Shown piece by piece: positions 7,970-17,224 of a stretch of DNA of 64,000 nucleotides. Origin of the DNA: Variovorax sp. SG517 (GTDB taxonomy: Bacteria; Pseudomonadota; Gammaproteobacteria; Burkholderiales; Burkholderiaceae_C); NCBI RefSeq assembly GCF_013376045.1, contig NZ_JABMJG010000007.1, positions 1 to 64,000 of the forward strand, read 5' to 3'. The position numbers were made by a program, and so were the translations under genes. How positions within the stretch are numbered: position 1 is the stretch's first letter; each line of letters begins with the position of its first letter. Below the pieces are notes generated by a model that was not told the DNA's origin, searched no databases, and saw only the letters and a program-made list of their open reading frames with translations.

Positions 7970-8952
7970 TCGAGCTTGGCGCCCGAGGCCTTCACCACCG
8001 CGGCCCAGCGCTTGATCTCGGCATTGACGAAGCTGCCGTAGGCGGTGGTGGTGAGGTTCGGGATCTCGGAACCGTTCTGGGCCCAGATGCCCTTCAGGTC
8101 GTCGGTGGCCAGCGACTTCTTCATGTCGTCGATGGCGCGCGCCTGCGTGTCGGCCGGCGTGCCCTTGGGCGCCCACAGGCCGTACCAGGTGGTCACGGTG
8201 TACTCGGGCAGGCCCACTTCGGCGGCGCAGGGCACGTCGGGGAAGGCCGGGTTGCGCTTGGTGCCGGCCACCATCAGCGCCTTGATGCGGCCGCTCTTGA
8301 TGTGCTGCGCCGAGGAGCCCAGGCCGTCGAACATCAGGTCGACGTTGCCCGAGATCAGGTCCGACAGCGCCGGGCCCGCGCCGCGGTACGGAATGTGCGT
8401 GATGAAGGTGCCGGTCTGGATCTTGAAGAGCTCGCCCGCCAGGTGGTGCGAGGTGCCCGAGCCGGCCGAGCCGTAGTTGAACTTGCCGGGGTTGCGCTTC
8501 ACCAGCGCGATGAATTCCTGGATGGTGTTGGCCTGCACCCGCTTCGGGTTGATCACCACCACCTGCGGCACGTTGGCCAGCAGCATCAGCGGCACGAAGT
8601 CTTTCTCGATGTCGTAGTCGAGCTTCGGGTAGATGGACGGCGCGATCGCGTGGTGCACCGCGCCCATGAAAAGCGTGTAGCCGTCGGCCGGCGCCTTGGC
8701 GGCGATGCTGGCGCCCAGCGTGCCCCCTGCCCCGCCGCGGTTGTCGATGACCAGCGTCTGCCCCGCGACGCGCGAGAACTGCCCCGACAGCGGCCGCGCG
8801 AAAGCGTCCGTGCCGCCACCGGCCGGGAACGGCACGATCATCGTCACGGGCTTCGTCGGCCAGCCCTGCTGGGCCCGCGCGGCGCCGCACAGAACGGCCG
8901 CACCGGCGGCGGCCACGCGCAGTACGTCGCGGCGCTGAAAGCTTGAATTCAT
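7966..8952 (-). CDS. Bug/TctC-family periplasmic substrate-binding protein
   Basis: 328 residues. A signal peptide with an Arg-Arg pair (FQRRDVLRVAAAGAAVL) is cleaved near residue 26. The mature part opens with WPTKPVTMIVPFPAGGGTDAFAR, typical of Bordetella uptake gene receptors for carboxylates. These usually serve tripartite tricarboxylate transporters, but no TctA/TctB membrane gene is in the window. The start at 8952 is preferred to the ATG at 8961 because AGGAG lies 9 nt before it, whereas the same AGGAG directly abuts the upstream ATG. Its place between malonate genes suggests malonate or a related dicarboxylate as ligand; this is inference. Confidence 0.9.
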   Translation of the reverse strand: MNSSFQRRDVLRVAAAGAAVLCGAARAQQGWPTKPVTMIVPFPAGGGTDAFARPLSGQFSRVAGQTLVIDNRGGAGGTLGASIAAKAPADGYTLFMGAVHHAIAPSIYPKLDYDIEKDFVPLMLLANVPQVVVINPKRVQANTIQEFIALVKRNPGKFNYGSAGSGTSHHLAGELFKIQTGTFITHIPYRGAGPALSDLISGNVDLMFDGLGSSAQHIKSGRIKALMVAGTKRNPAFPDVPCAAEVGLPEYTVTTWYGLWAPKGTPADTQARAIDDMKKSLATDDLKGIWAQNGSEIPNLTTTAYGSFVNAEIKRWAAVVKASGAKLE

Positions 8953-9066
8953 TTGTCTCATCTCCTGTGTGTCGTTGTGGATCTTGCCGCCCCGTGCGGC
9001 TGCCGGCCTTGTGTGCGCCGGCTCTTTGCTCTGCTTCGACTTCCTCTGCTTCCTCTTTGACGGACT

Positions 9067-10533
9067 TCAGCCTTTCTTGAAATACAGGCCTTCGATGTCT
9101 CCCGATACCGCCACCCTGCCCTCGGCCAGCCAGGCGCGGTGCTTGTCCAGGCGCTTGAGGTCATAAAGGTAGTTGACCATGAGCCCGTAGGACTGCTTGT
9201 GCCCCTTGGGCGACGGATCGCCGGCCCAGTTCAGGCGCTCGACGCGCGCGCCGTTGCCGAGGTGGAATCGCGCCACCGGATCGGCCGGCGTGCCGTCGAC
9301 CAGAGCGCGGCCGAGATACTCGGCGGCCGCCTGCATCAGCCACTGCCGCAGCGGCGACTTGGCGTCGAAGCTCGCGGCGCCGTCCACGGCGGCGAGCAGG
9401 CGCTCGGCCGTCGGCGGTAGCGAGCCGACGAGGCGGCCCAGTTCGGCCTCGCGCTTCTCGTCCAGGCGCGGCAGCAGGTCGGCGGCGTTCTTCGCGAGCC
9501 AGGTGCGAAAACCCGGAATCGGCGAGAGCGTGGCGAAGGTCTTCAGGCGCGGCAGTTCTTCCTGCAGCGTCTCGACCACGCGCTTGATGAGCGAGTCGCC
9601 GAAGCTCACGCCGCGCAGGCCGTTCTGCGTGTTGCTGATCGAATAGAAGATGGCGGTGGTGGCCCGCGCCGCGGGCACCGGCACCGCGGTTTCGTCGAGC
9701 AGCGGCGTGATGCCGTCGCTGATGCGGTCGACCAGCGCCACCTCGACGAAGATCAGCGGCTCGTTGGGCAGGCGCGGATGGAAGAAGCCGTAGCAGCGGC
9801 GGTCGCTGTCGTCGAGCCGGTTCTTCACGTCGGACCAGCTCTTGATGTCGTGCACCGCCTCGTAGCGGATGAGCTTCTCGATCAGCGAGGCCGGCGAATC
9901 CCAGTCGATGCGGCGAAGCTCCAGGAAGGCGACGTCGAACCAGGTGGAGAAGAGCTGTTCGAGCTCTGCATCGAGCGCGAGCAGGCGCTTGTCGGCCTTC
10001 AGGCACGGCAGCAGGTCGGCGCGCAGGTCGACCAGGAAGCGCATGCCCTCGGGCTCGACCGCGAAGCGCTGCAGCAGGCGCATGCGCGGCGACACCAGCG
10101 CGCGGCGCAGGCGCAGCTCGGCTTGGCCCTCGTCGGGCGTGCCGACTGCGGCCTGGTGCTGGTCACGCGCGGTCTTGAGCTTCTGCGCATCGGCGGCGAA
10201 ATGCTCGCTCATGAGCGCCCAGTAATCGCGGCGCTCGTCGGCCGTGGCGGCGCGGTAGGCGTCGGCAATGGCATGCGCGCGGCGGCCGCCCTCGACCTCG
10301 CTCACGCGCGGGTCGATCACGGCCTGCAGGTCGGCCAGCACGCGGCGCAGCGCGCGCGGCGACAGGGCCTCGTCGGCCTTGCGCAGCGTGGCCTGAAGGC
10401 GCTCGGCGGTCGTGCGGACGCTGGGCTTGGGCGCGTTCTTCGATGCGCTCTTTGCCACGCCTTCGGGCGCCACGGGCACTTTGGATTTCTCTCCAGAACG
10501 CAGCCGCGCCTGGAACCATTCGGTCGCACTCAT
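9067..10533 (-). CDS. matA: Malonyl-CoA decarboxylase
   Basis: 488 residues of the MCD family, converting malonyl-CoA to acetyl-CoA and CO2. The N-terminal half is the helical oligomerisation domain. The C-terminal half is the acyltransferase-like catalytic domain with the Ser in ATLSPIPGFRTWL and the His in ARFHLGNGARVERLNW, the pair used in human MCD. Residues 15-45 are a Lys/Ala-rich, probably disordered leader. With MatB it funnels malonate into acetyl-CoA. The start codon and its GGAG site lie inside a small perfect hairpin (10531-10548). Confidence 0.92.
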   Translation of the reverse strand: MSATEWFQARLRSGEKSKVPVAPEGVAKSASKNAPKPSVRTTAERLQATLRKADEALSPRALRRVLADLQAVIDPRVSEVEGGRRAHAIADAYRAATADERRDYWALMSEHFAADAQKLKTARDQHQAAVGTPDEGQAELRLRRALVSPRMRLLQRFAVEPEGMRFLVDLRADLLPCLKADKRLLALDAELEQLFSTWFDVAFLELRRIDWDSPASLIEKLIRYEAVHDIKSWSDVKNRLDDSDRRCYGFFHPRLPNEPLIFVEVALVDRISDGITPLLDETAVPVPAARATTAIFYSISNTQNGLRGVSFGDSLIKRVVETLQEELPRLKTFATLSPIPGFRTWLAKNAADLLPRLDEKREAELGRLVGSLPPTAERLLAAVDGAASFDAKSPLRQWLMQAAAEYLGRALVDGTPADPVARFHLGNGARVERLNWAGDPSPKGHKQSYGLMVNYLYDLKRLDKHRAWLAEGRVAVSGDIEGLYFKKG

Positions 10534-10548
10534 TGGGGCACTCCAATG
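10531..10548 (-). promoter_or_regulatory. Hairpin over the matA start codon and ribosome site
   Basis: In the mRNA sense CATTGG and CCAATG form a perfect 6-bp stem around the loop AGTGCC. The AUG is in the 3' arm and the GGAG site begins in the 5' arm. This could dampen translation or couple it to ribosomes finishing matR 37 nt upstream. Confidence 0.4.
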
Positions 10549-10570
10549 CTTGAAGGGGTTGTCACGCCTG

Positions 10571-11239
10571 TCACGACATCACCCTGGATTTCTGCTGGCG
10601 CGCGACCTCGCGCAGCGCCTCGCGCTGGCGGGTGAGGTGCGTGCGCATGGCTGCGTCGGCGCCCTCGCTGTCGCGCGCCTTCAGCGCCGCGAACACGGCC
10701 AGGTGCTCCGACAGGCTCTGCTCGAGCCGCCCCGGGGCATGCAGCTGCTGCAGCCGGGCGAGCTTGAGGATCTTGCGCAGGTCGCCGATCACCTGGGCCA
10801 GCCACTTGTTGTCGGCCAGCTTGATGATCGCCTCGTGGATGATGTGATTGGTCGCGTAGTAGTCGTTGATGCGCTTGGCCCTGGCGTGGCGCACGAGGCG
10901 CTCGTGCAGCGCGTCGAGCTCCTGCAGTTCGGCGTCGCTGGCGTTGCGGGCCGCCTCGTAGGCGCAGCGGCCTTCGAGCAGCGCGATGACCGGGAAGATC
11001 TCGTCGAGATCGCGCTCGGTCACCTCGTTGACGAAGCAGCCGCGGCGCGGCTCGTGGCGCAGCAGGCCTTCGGCAGTGAGCACCTTGAGCGCTTCGCGCA
11101 GCGGCGTGCGCGAGATGGAGAGCCGCTCGCACAGGGCGATCTCGTCGACGAAGCTCCCGGGGGCCAGCGAGCCGTCGAAGATCTGCTCGCGCAGCGTGGC
11201 GGCGACTTCGTCGTGCAGGGAGTTGGGGACCAGGCGCAT
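10571..11239 (-). CDS. matR: GntR-family (FadR subgroup) regulator of malonate genes
   Basis: 222 residues. The N-terminal winged helix-turn-helix is clear (LHDEVAATLREQIFDGSLAPG and LCERLSISRTPLREALKVLTAEGLL). The C-terminal two thirds are an all-helical FCD ligand domain with the metal-binding pattern Asp-x3-His (NDYYATNHIIHEAI) and later histidines. It is the first gene of the minus-strand run and stands before matA as in known mat operons, so it is probably the malonate-responsive repressor. A palindrome 24 bp before the start is the likely operator. The MatR name is by context. Confidence 0.85.
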   Translation of the reverse strand: MRLVPNSLHDEVAATLREQIFDGSLAPGSFVDEIALCERLSISRTPLREALKVLTAEGLLRHEPRRGCFVNEVTERDLDEIFPVIALLEGRCAYEAARNASDAELQELDALHERLVRHARAKRINDYYATNHIIHEAIIKLADNKWLAQVIGDLRKILKLARLQQLHAPGRLEQSLSEHLAVFAALKARDSEGADAAMRTHLTRQREALREVARQQKSRVMS

Positions 11240-11254
11240 GGGATCAGGGGCGCA

Positions 11255-11279
11255 TAATTTCCTGTAATTACACGTAATT
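11255..11279. promoter_or_regulatory. Putative MatR operator
   Basis: The perfect 10-bp palindrome TGTAATTACA lies at 11263-11272. It overlaps a second inverted repeat AATTAC-AC-GTAATT (11266-11279) and a third, TAATT-N6-AATTA (11255-11270). The A/T-rich nested dyads stand out in this GC-rich DNA and sit directly upstream of matR, as expected of an autoregulatory GntR site. Confidence 0.55.
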
Positions 11280-11340
11280 CTGAGCCCGCTCACCGCCCGG
11301 CGCAAGTGCCGCACGTCGAATGCACGGCGGGTAGTTACCC

Positions 11341-11366
11341 TTAAAACAAACGGCCCCGAAGGGCCC
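11341..11366 (-). terminator. Rho-independent terminator of lgt
   Basis: On the minus strand the stem GGCCC-TTCG-GGGCC has a UUCG tetraloop and is followed by GTTTGTTTTAA. It lies about 32 bp after the lgt stop. Confidence 0.7.
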
Positions 11367-11387
11367 TTTGCCCCGAAGGGCCCTTTT
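11352..11387. repeat. Tandem hairpin duplication beside the lgt terminator
   Basis: The unit CCCCGAAGGGCCCTTT occurs twice, at 11354-11369 and 11371-11386. Each copy can form a short hairpin. The second copy may be a decayed duplicate of the terminator stem. Confidence 0.5.
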
Positions 11388-11397
11388 CCCTGAAAGC

Positions 11398-12231
11398 TCA
11401 GGCGCGCGCGGCGCTGGCCGTCTTGCCGCCGGTGCGGCCGAACCAGAACCACAGCGCGATGCCCGCGACGATCATCGGGATGCTCAGCCACTGCCCCTGG
11501 CTCAGGTTGAGCGCCCGCAGGCCGAGGAAGTCATCGGGCTCGCGGAAGAACTCGGCCACGAAGCGCAGCACGCCGTAGCCGATGAGGAACACCGAGGCCA
11601 CCTGACCCTGCTTGCGCTCCTTGCGTGCATAGAGCCACATCACGACGAAGAGCAGCAGCCCCTCGAGCAGGAACTGGTAGACCTGCGAGGGATGGCGCGG
11701 CAGCATCGATCCGCTCTGCGGAAACACCATGCCCCAGGGCAGGTCGGGGCTGCTGAAGCGGCCCCACAGCTCGCCGTTGATGAAGTTGCCCACGCGGCCG
11801 GCCGCGAGGCCCGTCGGCACGCAGGGCGAGACGAAGTCCATCACCTGCCAGAACGGCCGCTTGCGCGAATACGAGAACCACACCATCGCGCCGATCACGC
11901 CAAGCAGCCCGCCGTGGAAGCTCATGCCGCCCTGCCACACGTAGAGGATCTCGAGCGGATGCGTGAGATAGAACTCGGGCTTGTAGAACAGGCAATAGCC
12001 CAGCCGACCGCCGACGATGACGCCCATTACGCCGAGGAAAAGAATGTCCTCGATGTCCCTGCGCTGCCACACGCCCGCATCCACCAGGCTGCGGAAAGGC
12101 TCGTGCCGCAGGCGGCGCGTGCCGAGGAAATAGAACAGCGCAAACGCGGCCAGGTAGGTCAGGCCGTACCAGTGAATGGCCACCGGCCCGATTTGCAGGG
12201 CGATGGGGTCGATATGCGGATACATGAGCAT
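11398..12231 (-). CDS. lgt: Prolipoprotein diacylglyceryl transferase
   Basis: 277 residues, inner membrane, about seven membrane spans. Transfers diacylglycerol from phosphatidylglycerol to the lipobox cysteine of prelipoproteins, the first step of lipoprotein maturation. The Lgt signature [14 protein letters not shown] is present, as are the essential HGG segment (SFHGGLLG) and the C-terminal Arg/Glu motif [11 protein letters not shown]. Two in-frame ATGs at 12231 and 12225 are both possible. Several lipoproteins in this window (at 32975 and 49456) would be its substrates. Confidence 0.95.
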   Translation of the reverse strand: MLMYPHIDPIALQIGPVAIHWYGLTYLAAFALFYFLGTRRLRHEPFRSLVDAGVWQRRDIEDILFLGVMGVIVGGRLGYCLFYKPEFYLTHPLEILYVWQGGMSFHGGLLGVIGAMVWFSYSRKRPFWQVMDFVSPCVPTGLAAGRVGNFINGELWGRFSSPDLPWGMVFPQSGSMLPRHPSQVYQFLLEGLLLFVVMWLYARKERKQGQVASVFLIGYGVLRFVAEFFREPDDFLGLRALNLSQGQWLSIPMIVAGIALWFWFGRTGGKTASAARA

Positions 12232-12288
12232 CCGCGGATTGTGCCCCGGCCGGATGTCGGGGCCGGGACGGGGCTTTTCAGGTGGAAA

Positions 12289-12558
12289 TCAGCGCCCGAA
12301 CTTCCACCACAAGAGCCCCGCGACCAGGGCCGGCACCGCGAAGATCAGCAGGAAGATCGGCAGTTCCTCGGCCACCGAATACCCGGCCTTGATCACGCCC
12401 ACGGCCATGTTGATGCCCGCCCCGACGAACCACGCCGGGATGAACCACTTGGCCGCCACGGCCAGCGCCGCCGGGGAGCCGTCGCCCAGCAGGCGCCCGG
12501 CCAACAGGAACACCGCCAGCAGCACGAAGCCGCCGCCCATCACCATGATCGTGTGCAT
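12289..12558 (-). CDS. Small three-span membrane protein of unknown function
   Basis: 89 residues, mostly hydrophobic, with spans at about 4-24, 35-54 and 66-85 and a short basic C-terminus (WWKFGR). The segment AKWFIPAWFVGAGINMAVGV is distinctive and recurs in small proteobacterial membrane proteins as far as I recall, but I cannot name the family. The ATG at 12558 gives a clean hydrophobic N-terminus. It follows the SDR gene on the same strand after 44 bp and could be cotranscribed. Confidence 0.65.
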   Translation of the reverse strand: MHTIMVMGGGFVLLAVFLLAGRLLGDGSPAALAVAAKWFIPAWFVGAGINMAVGVIKAGYSVAEELPIFLLIFAVPALVAGLLWWKFGR

Positions 12559-12602
12559 GTCGTTCGTCCTCCTCGCGGCATCTTGCCGGATCTGCACGCG
12601 GG

Positions 12603-13376
12603 TCAGCGCGTCGTGTAGCCGCCATTGGCGAAGATCGTCTGGCCGGTGATCCACCAGCCCTCGGTGACGAGGAAACGCACGATGGGCGCGATGTCCTCGA
12701 TGTCGGTCAGGCCCTTCTTCGAGAACTTGCTGAGCGCGGCAGCGCTGCTGTGGTACTCCACGGCCTCCTTGCTCTCCTGGCCGTAGAAGAACGGCGTGTC
12801 CATGGGCCCGGGGCCGATGGCGTTGACCGAGATGCCGCGCTCGCCGAACTCCTTCGATGCGGCGCGCGTGTAGTGCTCCACCGCGGCCTTCGAGCCCGGG
12901 TAGATCGCATAGAACGGCGTGTAGGCCGCCAGCAGCGAGCTCACCAGCGTGACGATGCTGCCGCCGTCGGCCAGCGTGCGGCCGGCCTGCTGGATGAAGA
13001 AGAAGGCGGCCTTGGCGTTGGCGTCGAAGCTCTTGTCGTAGTCGGCTTCGGTGACGTCGAGGATCGGCTTCTTGATGACCACGCCGGCCGTGTTGATCGC
13101 GATGTCGACCTGGCCGAAGTGCTTCACCGCCTTGTCGAACAGGCCGACGCAGTTCTCGACCACCGAGAGGTCGCCCTGCACCAGCAGCGTGTCGGCACCC
13201 TTGGCCTTGAGTTCGGCGGCGGTCTTCTCGGCATCGGCGCGCGAGGCGTCGCTGTTGTAGTGGATGGCGATGCCCCTGGCGCCGCCGTCGACCAGCTGGT
13301 GGCCGATGAGAGCGCCGAGGTTCTTGCCGCCGCCGGCGATGACGGCGACCTTGTTCTTGAGGGTGCGTGCGGACAT
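12603..13376 (-). CDS. Short-chain dehydrogenase/reductase (SDR)
   Basis: 257 residues, classical SDR. The cofactor loop is an atypical AGGGKNLG (14-21) in place of TGxxxGxG. NTAG at about 95-98, Ser146/147, Tyr159 and Lys163 (YPGSK) form the active site. The C-terminal WWITGQTIFANGGYTTR is the usual cofactor-closing end. It is NAD(P)-dependent; the substrate is unknown. It is transcribed divergently from a LysR gene 142 bp away, which is the common arrangement for regulator and target. Confidence 0.88.
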   Translation of the reverse strand: MSARTLKNKVAVIAGGGKNLGALIGHQLVDGGARGIAIHYNSDASRADAEKTAAELKAKGADTLLVQGDLSVVENCVGLFDKAVKHFGQVDIAINTAGVVIKKPILDVTEADYDKSFDANAKAAFFFIQQAGRTLADGGSIVTLVSSLLAAYTPFYAIYPGSKAAVEHYTRAASKEFGERGISVNAIGPGPMDTPFFYGQESKEAVEYHSSAAALSKFSKKGLTDIEDIAPIVRFLVTEGWWITGQTIFANGGYTTR

Positions 13377-13424
13377 GGAATGGCCTCCTTGGTTGAAGCT
13401 TGGATGTGTGACGGGAGAGGCCAG

Positions 13425-13455
13425 TCTATTGATCGCCTTCGCAGAGATAAATAGA
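13425..13455. promoter_or_regulatory. Candidate LysR-type control site between SDR and LysR genes
   Basis: TCTATT (13425-13430) and AATAGA (13450-13455) form an inverted repeat with a 19-bp spacer in the A/T-rich middle of the divergent gap. The exact regulator box is not resolved. Confidence 0.35.
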
Positions 13456-13518
13456 TCGTTCAAGGCTAGACTATTCAGGACTTCACGAACAATCGAGTTC
13501 CCTTTCCTTCTCCACTCC

Positions 13519-14460
13519 ATGGACCGCATCGACCTCCTCCAGGTCTTCGTACGCGTGGCCGAAACCGGCAGCTTCACGCGCGCCGCCGACCGCCTGGGCC
13601 TGCCGCGCGCCAGCGTCTCCACGGCCGTGCAGCAGCTCGAAACCCGCCTCGGCTCCCGCCTTTTGCACCGGACCACGCGCCGCGTCGGCCTCACGCCCGA
13701 CGGCGAAGTGATGCTGGAGCGCGCCCGCGCGCTGGTAGCCGACATGGAGGACATGGAGCAGCAGTTCCTGCCCGCGCATGGCCAGGTGAGCGGGCGCCTG
13801 AAGGTCGACGTGCCCAGCCGCATCGCGCGGCGGCTCATCGCGCCCGCGCTTCCGGAGTTCTTCAGGCGCCATCCGGCCATCGAACTGGAACTGGGCTCCA
13901 GCGACCGCGCGGTGGACCTCGTGCTCGAAGGCGTCGACTGCGCGCTGCGCGTCGGCCCGCTGGCCAGCAGCAGCCTCGTGGCGCGTCCCATCGGGCATTT
14001 CACGCTGATCAACTGCGCGAGCCCAGCCTACCTCGAGCGCCACGGCACGCCGCGCACGCCCGCCGACCTGCCGCAGCACGTCGCCGTCAACTACGCCTCG
14101 CCGACCAGCGGCCGCGCCGCGCCCTGGGAATGGCTGCGCGACGGCGAGACCGCGACACTGCGCATGCGCAGCCAGGTGGCGGCGAACAACGCCGAGACCT
14201 ACATCGCCTGCGCGCTGGCCGGGCTGGGCCTGATCCAGATTCCGGCCTACGACGTGCGCGAGCACCTGGCAGCCGGCGAGCTGGTCGAGGTGCTGCCCGA
14301 GGCCCGCGCCGAGCCGCTGCCCGTGCAGCTGGTATATCCGCACCGGCGCAACCTCTCGCGGCGCATGCAGGCCTTCGCAGGCTGGCTCGAGACGGTGCTG
14401 GCCGATGCGCTCGACAAGCCGGCGCAGCCCGCTGGCGGACGTACTCGCAAGGCCCGCTAA
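13519..14460 (+). CDS. LysR-family regulator (divergent from SDR)
   Basis: 313 residues. The N-terminal HTH (DLLQVFVRVAETGSFTRAADRLGLPRASVSTAVQQLE) is followed by the linker with HRTTRRVGLTPDG and a two-lobed periplasmic-binding-like effector domain, of the CrgA-like subgroup. The last 20 residues are a basic tail. It probably controls the divergent SDR gene and itself. Its TAA stop overlaps the stop of the convergent LysR gene by 4 bp. Confidence 0.9.
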   Translation: MDRIDLLQVFVRVAETGSFTRAADRLGLPRASVSTAVQQLETRLGSRLLHRTTRRVGLTPDGEVMLERARALVADMEDMEQQFLPAHGQVSGRLKVDVPSRIARRLIAPALPEFFRRHPAIELELGSSDRAVDLVLEGVDCALRVGPLASSSLVARPIGHFTLINCASPAYLERHGTPRTPADLPQHVAVNYASPTSGRAAPWEWLRDGETATLRMRSQVAANNAETYIACALAGLGLIQIPAYDVREHLAAGELVEVLPEARAEPLPVQLVYPHRRNLSRRMQAFAGWLETVLADALDKPAQPAGGRTRKAR

Positions 14461-15416
14461 GCCTCGCCCCGGCTCTTCGAACCAGCCCCCCGCTCGCGCA
14501 CGAAGGCGATGAAGCGCGCGAGCGCCGGACTGGCCGCTCCCTCGGGCCACACCAGGCTGGTCTCGCAGGCAGGCAACTCCGGCGGGGTACGACGCCGCGG
14601 GGCCGGCGCGAACTCCTCGGCACGCCGGTACACCACGCCCGCACGGCGGAACTGCGTGACGCTCTCCGGCACCCAGGCCACGCCGATGCCGCCCGAGACG
14701 AGGTTCACGATGGTCTGCATCTGTATCGCCTCCTGCCCCAGTTGCGGCGTGCGGCCGGCAGCGTGGTACAGGTCGAAGATGGCGTCGTGCAGCGAAGGCA
14801 CGATGCGGCGCGGAAAGATCACCAGCGGCTCGGCGAGCACGTCCGCCAGGAGCAGCTTGCCGGTGCGCGCGAGCGCATGCCGCTCGGGCAGCGCCAGCAC
14901 CAGCGGCTCCTCCGACACGGCAAGGCGCGCGAGCCCGGGCGGCGCGGCGCCGGGCGAATGCAGCATCAGCCCGGCATCGATCTCGCCGCGCGCGAATGCT
15001 TCGAGCTGCACGTCGCCGGTGGCCTCCACCAGCTCCAGCGCGACCTCGGGGCACAGCACGCGGAATTCGCGCACCCATGCGGGCAGCTGCTCGAAGCCCA
15101 CCGTCGACACGAAGCCGATCCGCACCCGCCCCACCTGCCCCGCCGCCGCCGCGCGTGCCCGCGCAGGCAGTGCCTGCGCGCGGGCCAGCAGCTCTCGCAC
15201 GTCGGGCAGCAGCGCCTCGCCCGCCGGCGTGAGCGCCACGCGCCGCCGGGTGCGGTCGAACAGCACCACGCCCAGCGTCTTCTCCAGCTGGGCGATGGCC
15301 TGGGTGACCGGCGGCTGCGTCATGTGCAGCCGCTGCGCGGCGCGGCCGAAGTGCAGTTCCTCGGCCACGGCGACGAACTGGCGCCAGGCCCGCAGGTCGA
15401 CGAGGGCTTCATTCAT
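14457..15416 (-). CDS. LysR-family regulator, probably of ilvD
   Basis: 319 residues. HTH in residues 8-48 ([38 protein letters not shown]), then the effector domain with [16 protein letters not shown]. Its start codon lies inside a dyad typical for autoregulation, and the gene is divergent from ilvD across 104 bp, so ilvD is the likely target. A branched-chain amino acid intermediate would be a sensible effector, but nothing in the sequence shows it. Confidence 0.88.
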   Translation of the reverse strand: MNEALVDLRAWRQFVAVAEELHFGRAAQRLHMTQPPVTQAIAQLEKTLGVVLFDRTRRRVALTPAGEALLPDVRELLARAQALPARARAAAAGQVGRVRIGFVSTVGFEQLPAWVREFRVLCPEVALELVEATGDVQLEAFARGEIDAGLMLHSPGAAPPGLARLAVSEEPLVLALPERHALARTGKLLLADVLAEPLVIFPRRIVPSLHDAIFDLYHAAGRTPQLGQEAIQMQTIVNLVSGGIGVAWVPESVTQFRRAGVVYRRAEEFAPAPRRRTPPELPACETSLVWPEGAASPALARFIAFVRERGAGSKSRGEA

Positions 15417-15462
15417 ATGCCGAGCATATCAATCTGCAATTGAAAATGGATTGGAAGCAATC
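15415..15462. promoter_or_regulatory. LysR-type operators in the regulator-ilvD gap
   Basis: ATATGC-CGA-GCATAT (15415-15429) is a perfect inverted repeat and contains the T-N11-A pattern of LysR boxes; it overlaps the regulator's own start codon. A second dyad, GATTG-GAAG-CAATC, lies at 15449-15462 nearer to ilvD. The pair fits a recognition site plus an activation site. Confidence 0.5.
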
Positions 15463-15520
15463 AATCAGAAGTCCGATACTTGAGCCCCCCCCCCGATCTC
15501 CCCACGACAGAAGAGACACC

Positions 15521-17215
15521 ATGGACACCAAGCCAATCCAGATCAACCGCCGCAGCGCCAACATCGTCGAAGGCAAGAGCCGCGCCCCCAACCGCTCGAT
15601 GTTCTACGCCATGGGCTACGAGGAAGGCGACTTCAAGAAGCCGATGGTCGGCGTCGCCAACGGCCACAGCACCATCACGCCGTGCAACTCGGGCCTGCAG
15701 AAGCTGGCAGACGCGGCCATCGCCGGCATCGAGGAAGCCGGCGGCAACGCGCAGGTGTTCGGCACCCCCACCATCTCCGACGGCATGGCCATGGGCACCG
15801 AGGGCATGAAGTACTCGCTGGTCAGCCGCGAAGTCATCTCCGACTGCATCGAGACCTGCGTGGGCGGCCAGTGGATGGACGGCGTGCTGGTGGTCGGCGG
15901 CTGCGACAAGAACATGCCCGGCGGCCTCATGGGCATGCTGCGCGCCAACGTGCCGGCCATCTACGTCTACGGCGGCACCATCCTTCCCGGCAAATACAAG
16001 GGCCAGGACCTGAACATCGTGAGCGTGTTCGAGGCCGTGGGCCAGAACGCCGCCGGCAACATGAGCGACGAAGACCTGCACGAGATCGAGAAGCGCGCCA
16101 TTCCCGGCACCGGCTCGTGCGGCGGCATGTACACCGCCAACACCATGTCGAGCGCATTCGAGGCGCTGGGCATCTCGCTGCCCTACTCGTCGACCATGGC
16201 CAACCCGCACGACGAGAAGGCCAACTCGGCCAAGGAATCGGCCAAGGTGCTGATCGAGGCCATCAAGAAAGACCTTAAGCCGCGCGACATCGTGACCAAG
16301 AAGGCCATCGAGAACGCCGTTGCCGTCATCATGGCCACGGGCGGCTCGACCAACGCGGTGCTGCACTTCCTGGCGATCGCGCATGCCGCCGAGGTCGAGT
16401 GGACCATCGACGACTTCGAGCGCATGCGCAAGAAGGTGCCCGTGATCTGCGACCTGAAGCCCTCGGGCAAGTACCTCGCGGTCGACCTGCACCAGGCCGG
16501 CGGCATCCCGCAAGTGATGAAGGTGCTGCTGAACGCGGGCCTGCTGCACGGCGACTGCATCACCATCAGCGGCCAGACCATCGCCGAAGTGCTCAAGGAC
16601 GTGCCGGACGTGCCGCGCGCCGACCAGGACGTGATCCGCACCATCGACAACCCGATGTACGAGGAAGGCCACCTCGCCATCCTCAAGGGCAACCTGTCGC
16701 CCGAGGGCGCTGTCGCCAAGATCACCGGCCTGAAGAACCCCGTCATCACCGGCCCGGCCCGCGTGTTCGACGACGAGCAGTCGGCGCTCAAGGCGATCCT
16801 GGACGGCAAGATCAAGGCCGGCGACGTGATGGTGCTGCGCTACCTCGGCCCCAAGGGCGGCCCCGGCATGCCCGAGATGCTGGCGCCGACCGGCGCACTC
16901 ATCGGCGCGGGCCTCGGCGAGAGCGTGGGCCTGATCACCGACGGCCGCTTCTCCGGCGGCACCTGGGGCATGGTGGTGGGCCACGTGGCGCCCGAAGCCG
17001 CTGCCGGCGGCACCATCGCCTTCGTGAACGAGGGCGACTCGATCACCATCGACGCGCACCAGCTCAAGCTCGAACTGAACGTGCCCGAAGCCGAGATCGC
17101 CAAGCGCCGCGAAGGCTGGAAGGCCCCCGCTCCGCGCTACACGCGCGGCGTGCAGGCGAAGTTCGCGTTCAACGCGTCGAGCGCCAGCTCGGGCGCGGTG
17201 CTCGACAAGTTCTGA
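15521..17215 (+). CDS. ilvD: Dihydroxy-acid dehydratase
   Basis: 564 residues, normal for the short [2Fe-2S] type. Dehydrates dihydroxy-isovalerate and dihydroxy-methylvalerate, the third common step of valine, leucine and isoleucine synthesis. Likely cluster cysteines are Cys55 (TPCNSGL), Cys128 ([10 protein letters not shown]) and Cys200 ([13 protein letters not shown]). The ATG at 15521 with AGAAGAGA upstream is preferred to the longer frame from 15440. A run of ten C (15485-15494) lies between the control dyads and the ribosome site. The end of the gene is followed by an interspersed repeat. Confidence 0.96.
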   Translation: MDTKPIQINRRSANIVEGKSRAPNRSMFYAMGYEEGDFKKPMVGVANGHSTITPCNSGLQKLADAAIAGIEEAGGNAQVFGTPTISDGMAMGTEGMKYSLVSREVISDCIETCVGGQWMDGVLVVGGCDKNMPGGLMGMLRANVPAIYVYGGTILPGKYKGQDLNIVSVFEAVGQNAAGNMSDEDLHEIEKRAIPGTGSCGGMYTANTMSSAFEALGISLPYSSTMANPHDEKANSAKESAKVLIEAIKKDLKPRDIVTKKAIENAVAVIMATGGSTNAVLHFLAIAHAAEVEWTIDDFERMRKKVPVICDLKPSGKYLAVDLHQAGGIPQVMKVLLNAGLLHGDCITISGQTIAEVLKDVPDVPRADQDVIRTIDNPMYEEGHLAILKGNLSPEGAVAKITGLKNPVITGPARVFDDEQSALKAILDGKIKAGDVMVLRYLGPKGGPGMPEMLAPTGALIGAGLGESVGLITDGRFSGGTWGMVVGHVAPEAAAGGTIAFVNEGDSITIDAHQLKLELNVPEAEIAKRREGWKAPAPRYTRGVQAKFAFNASSASSGAVLDKF

Positions 17216-17224
17216 TCCTTGCGC

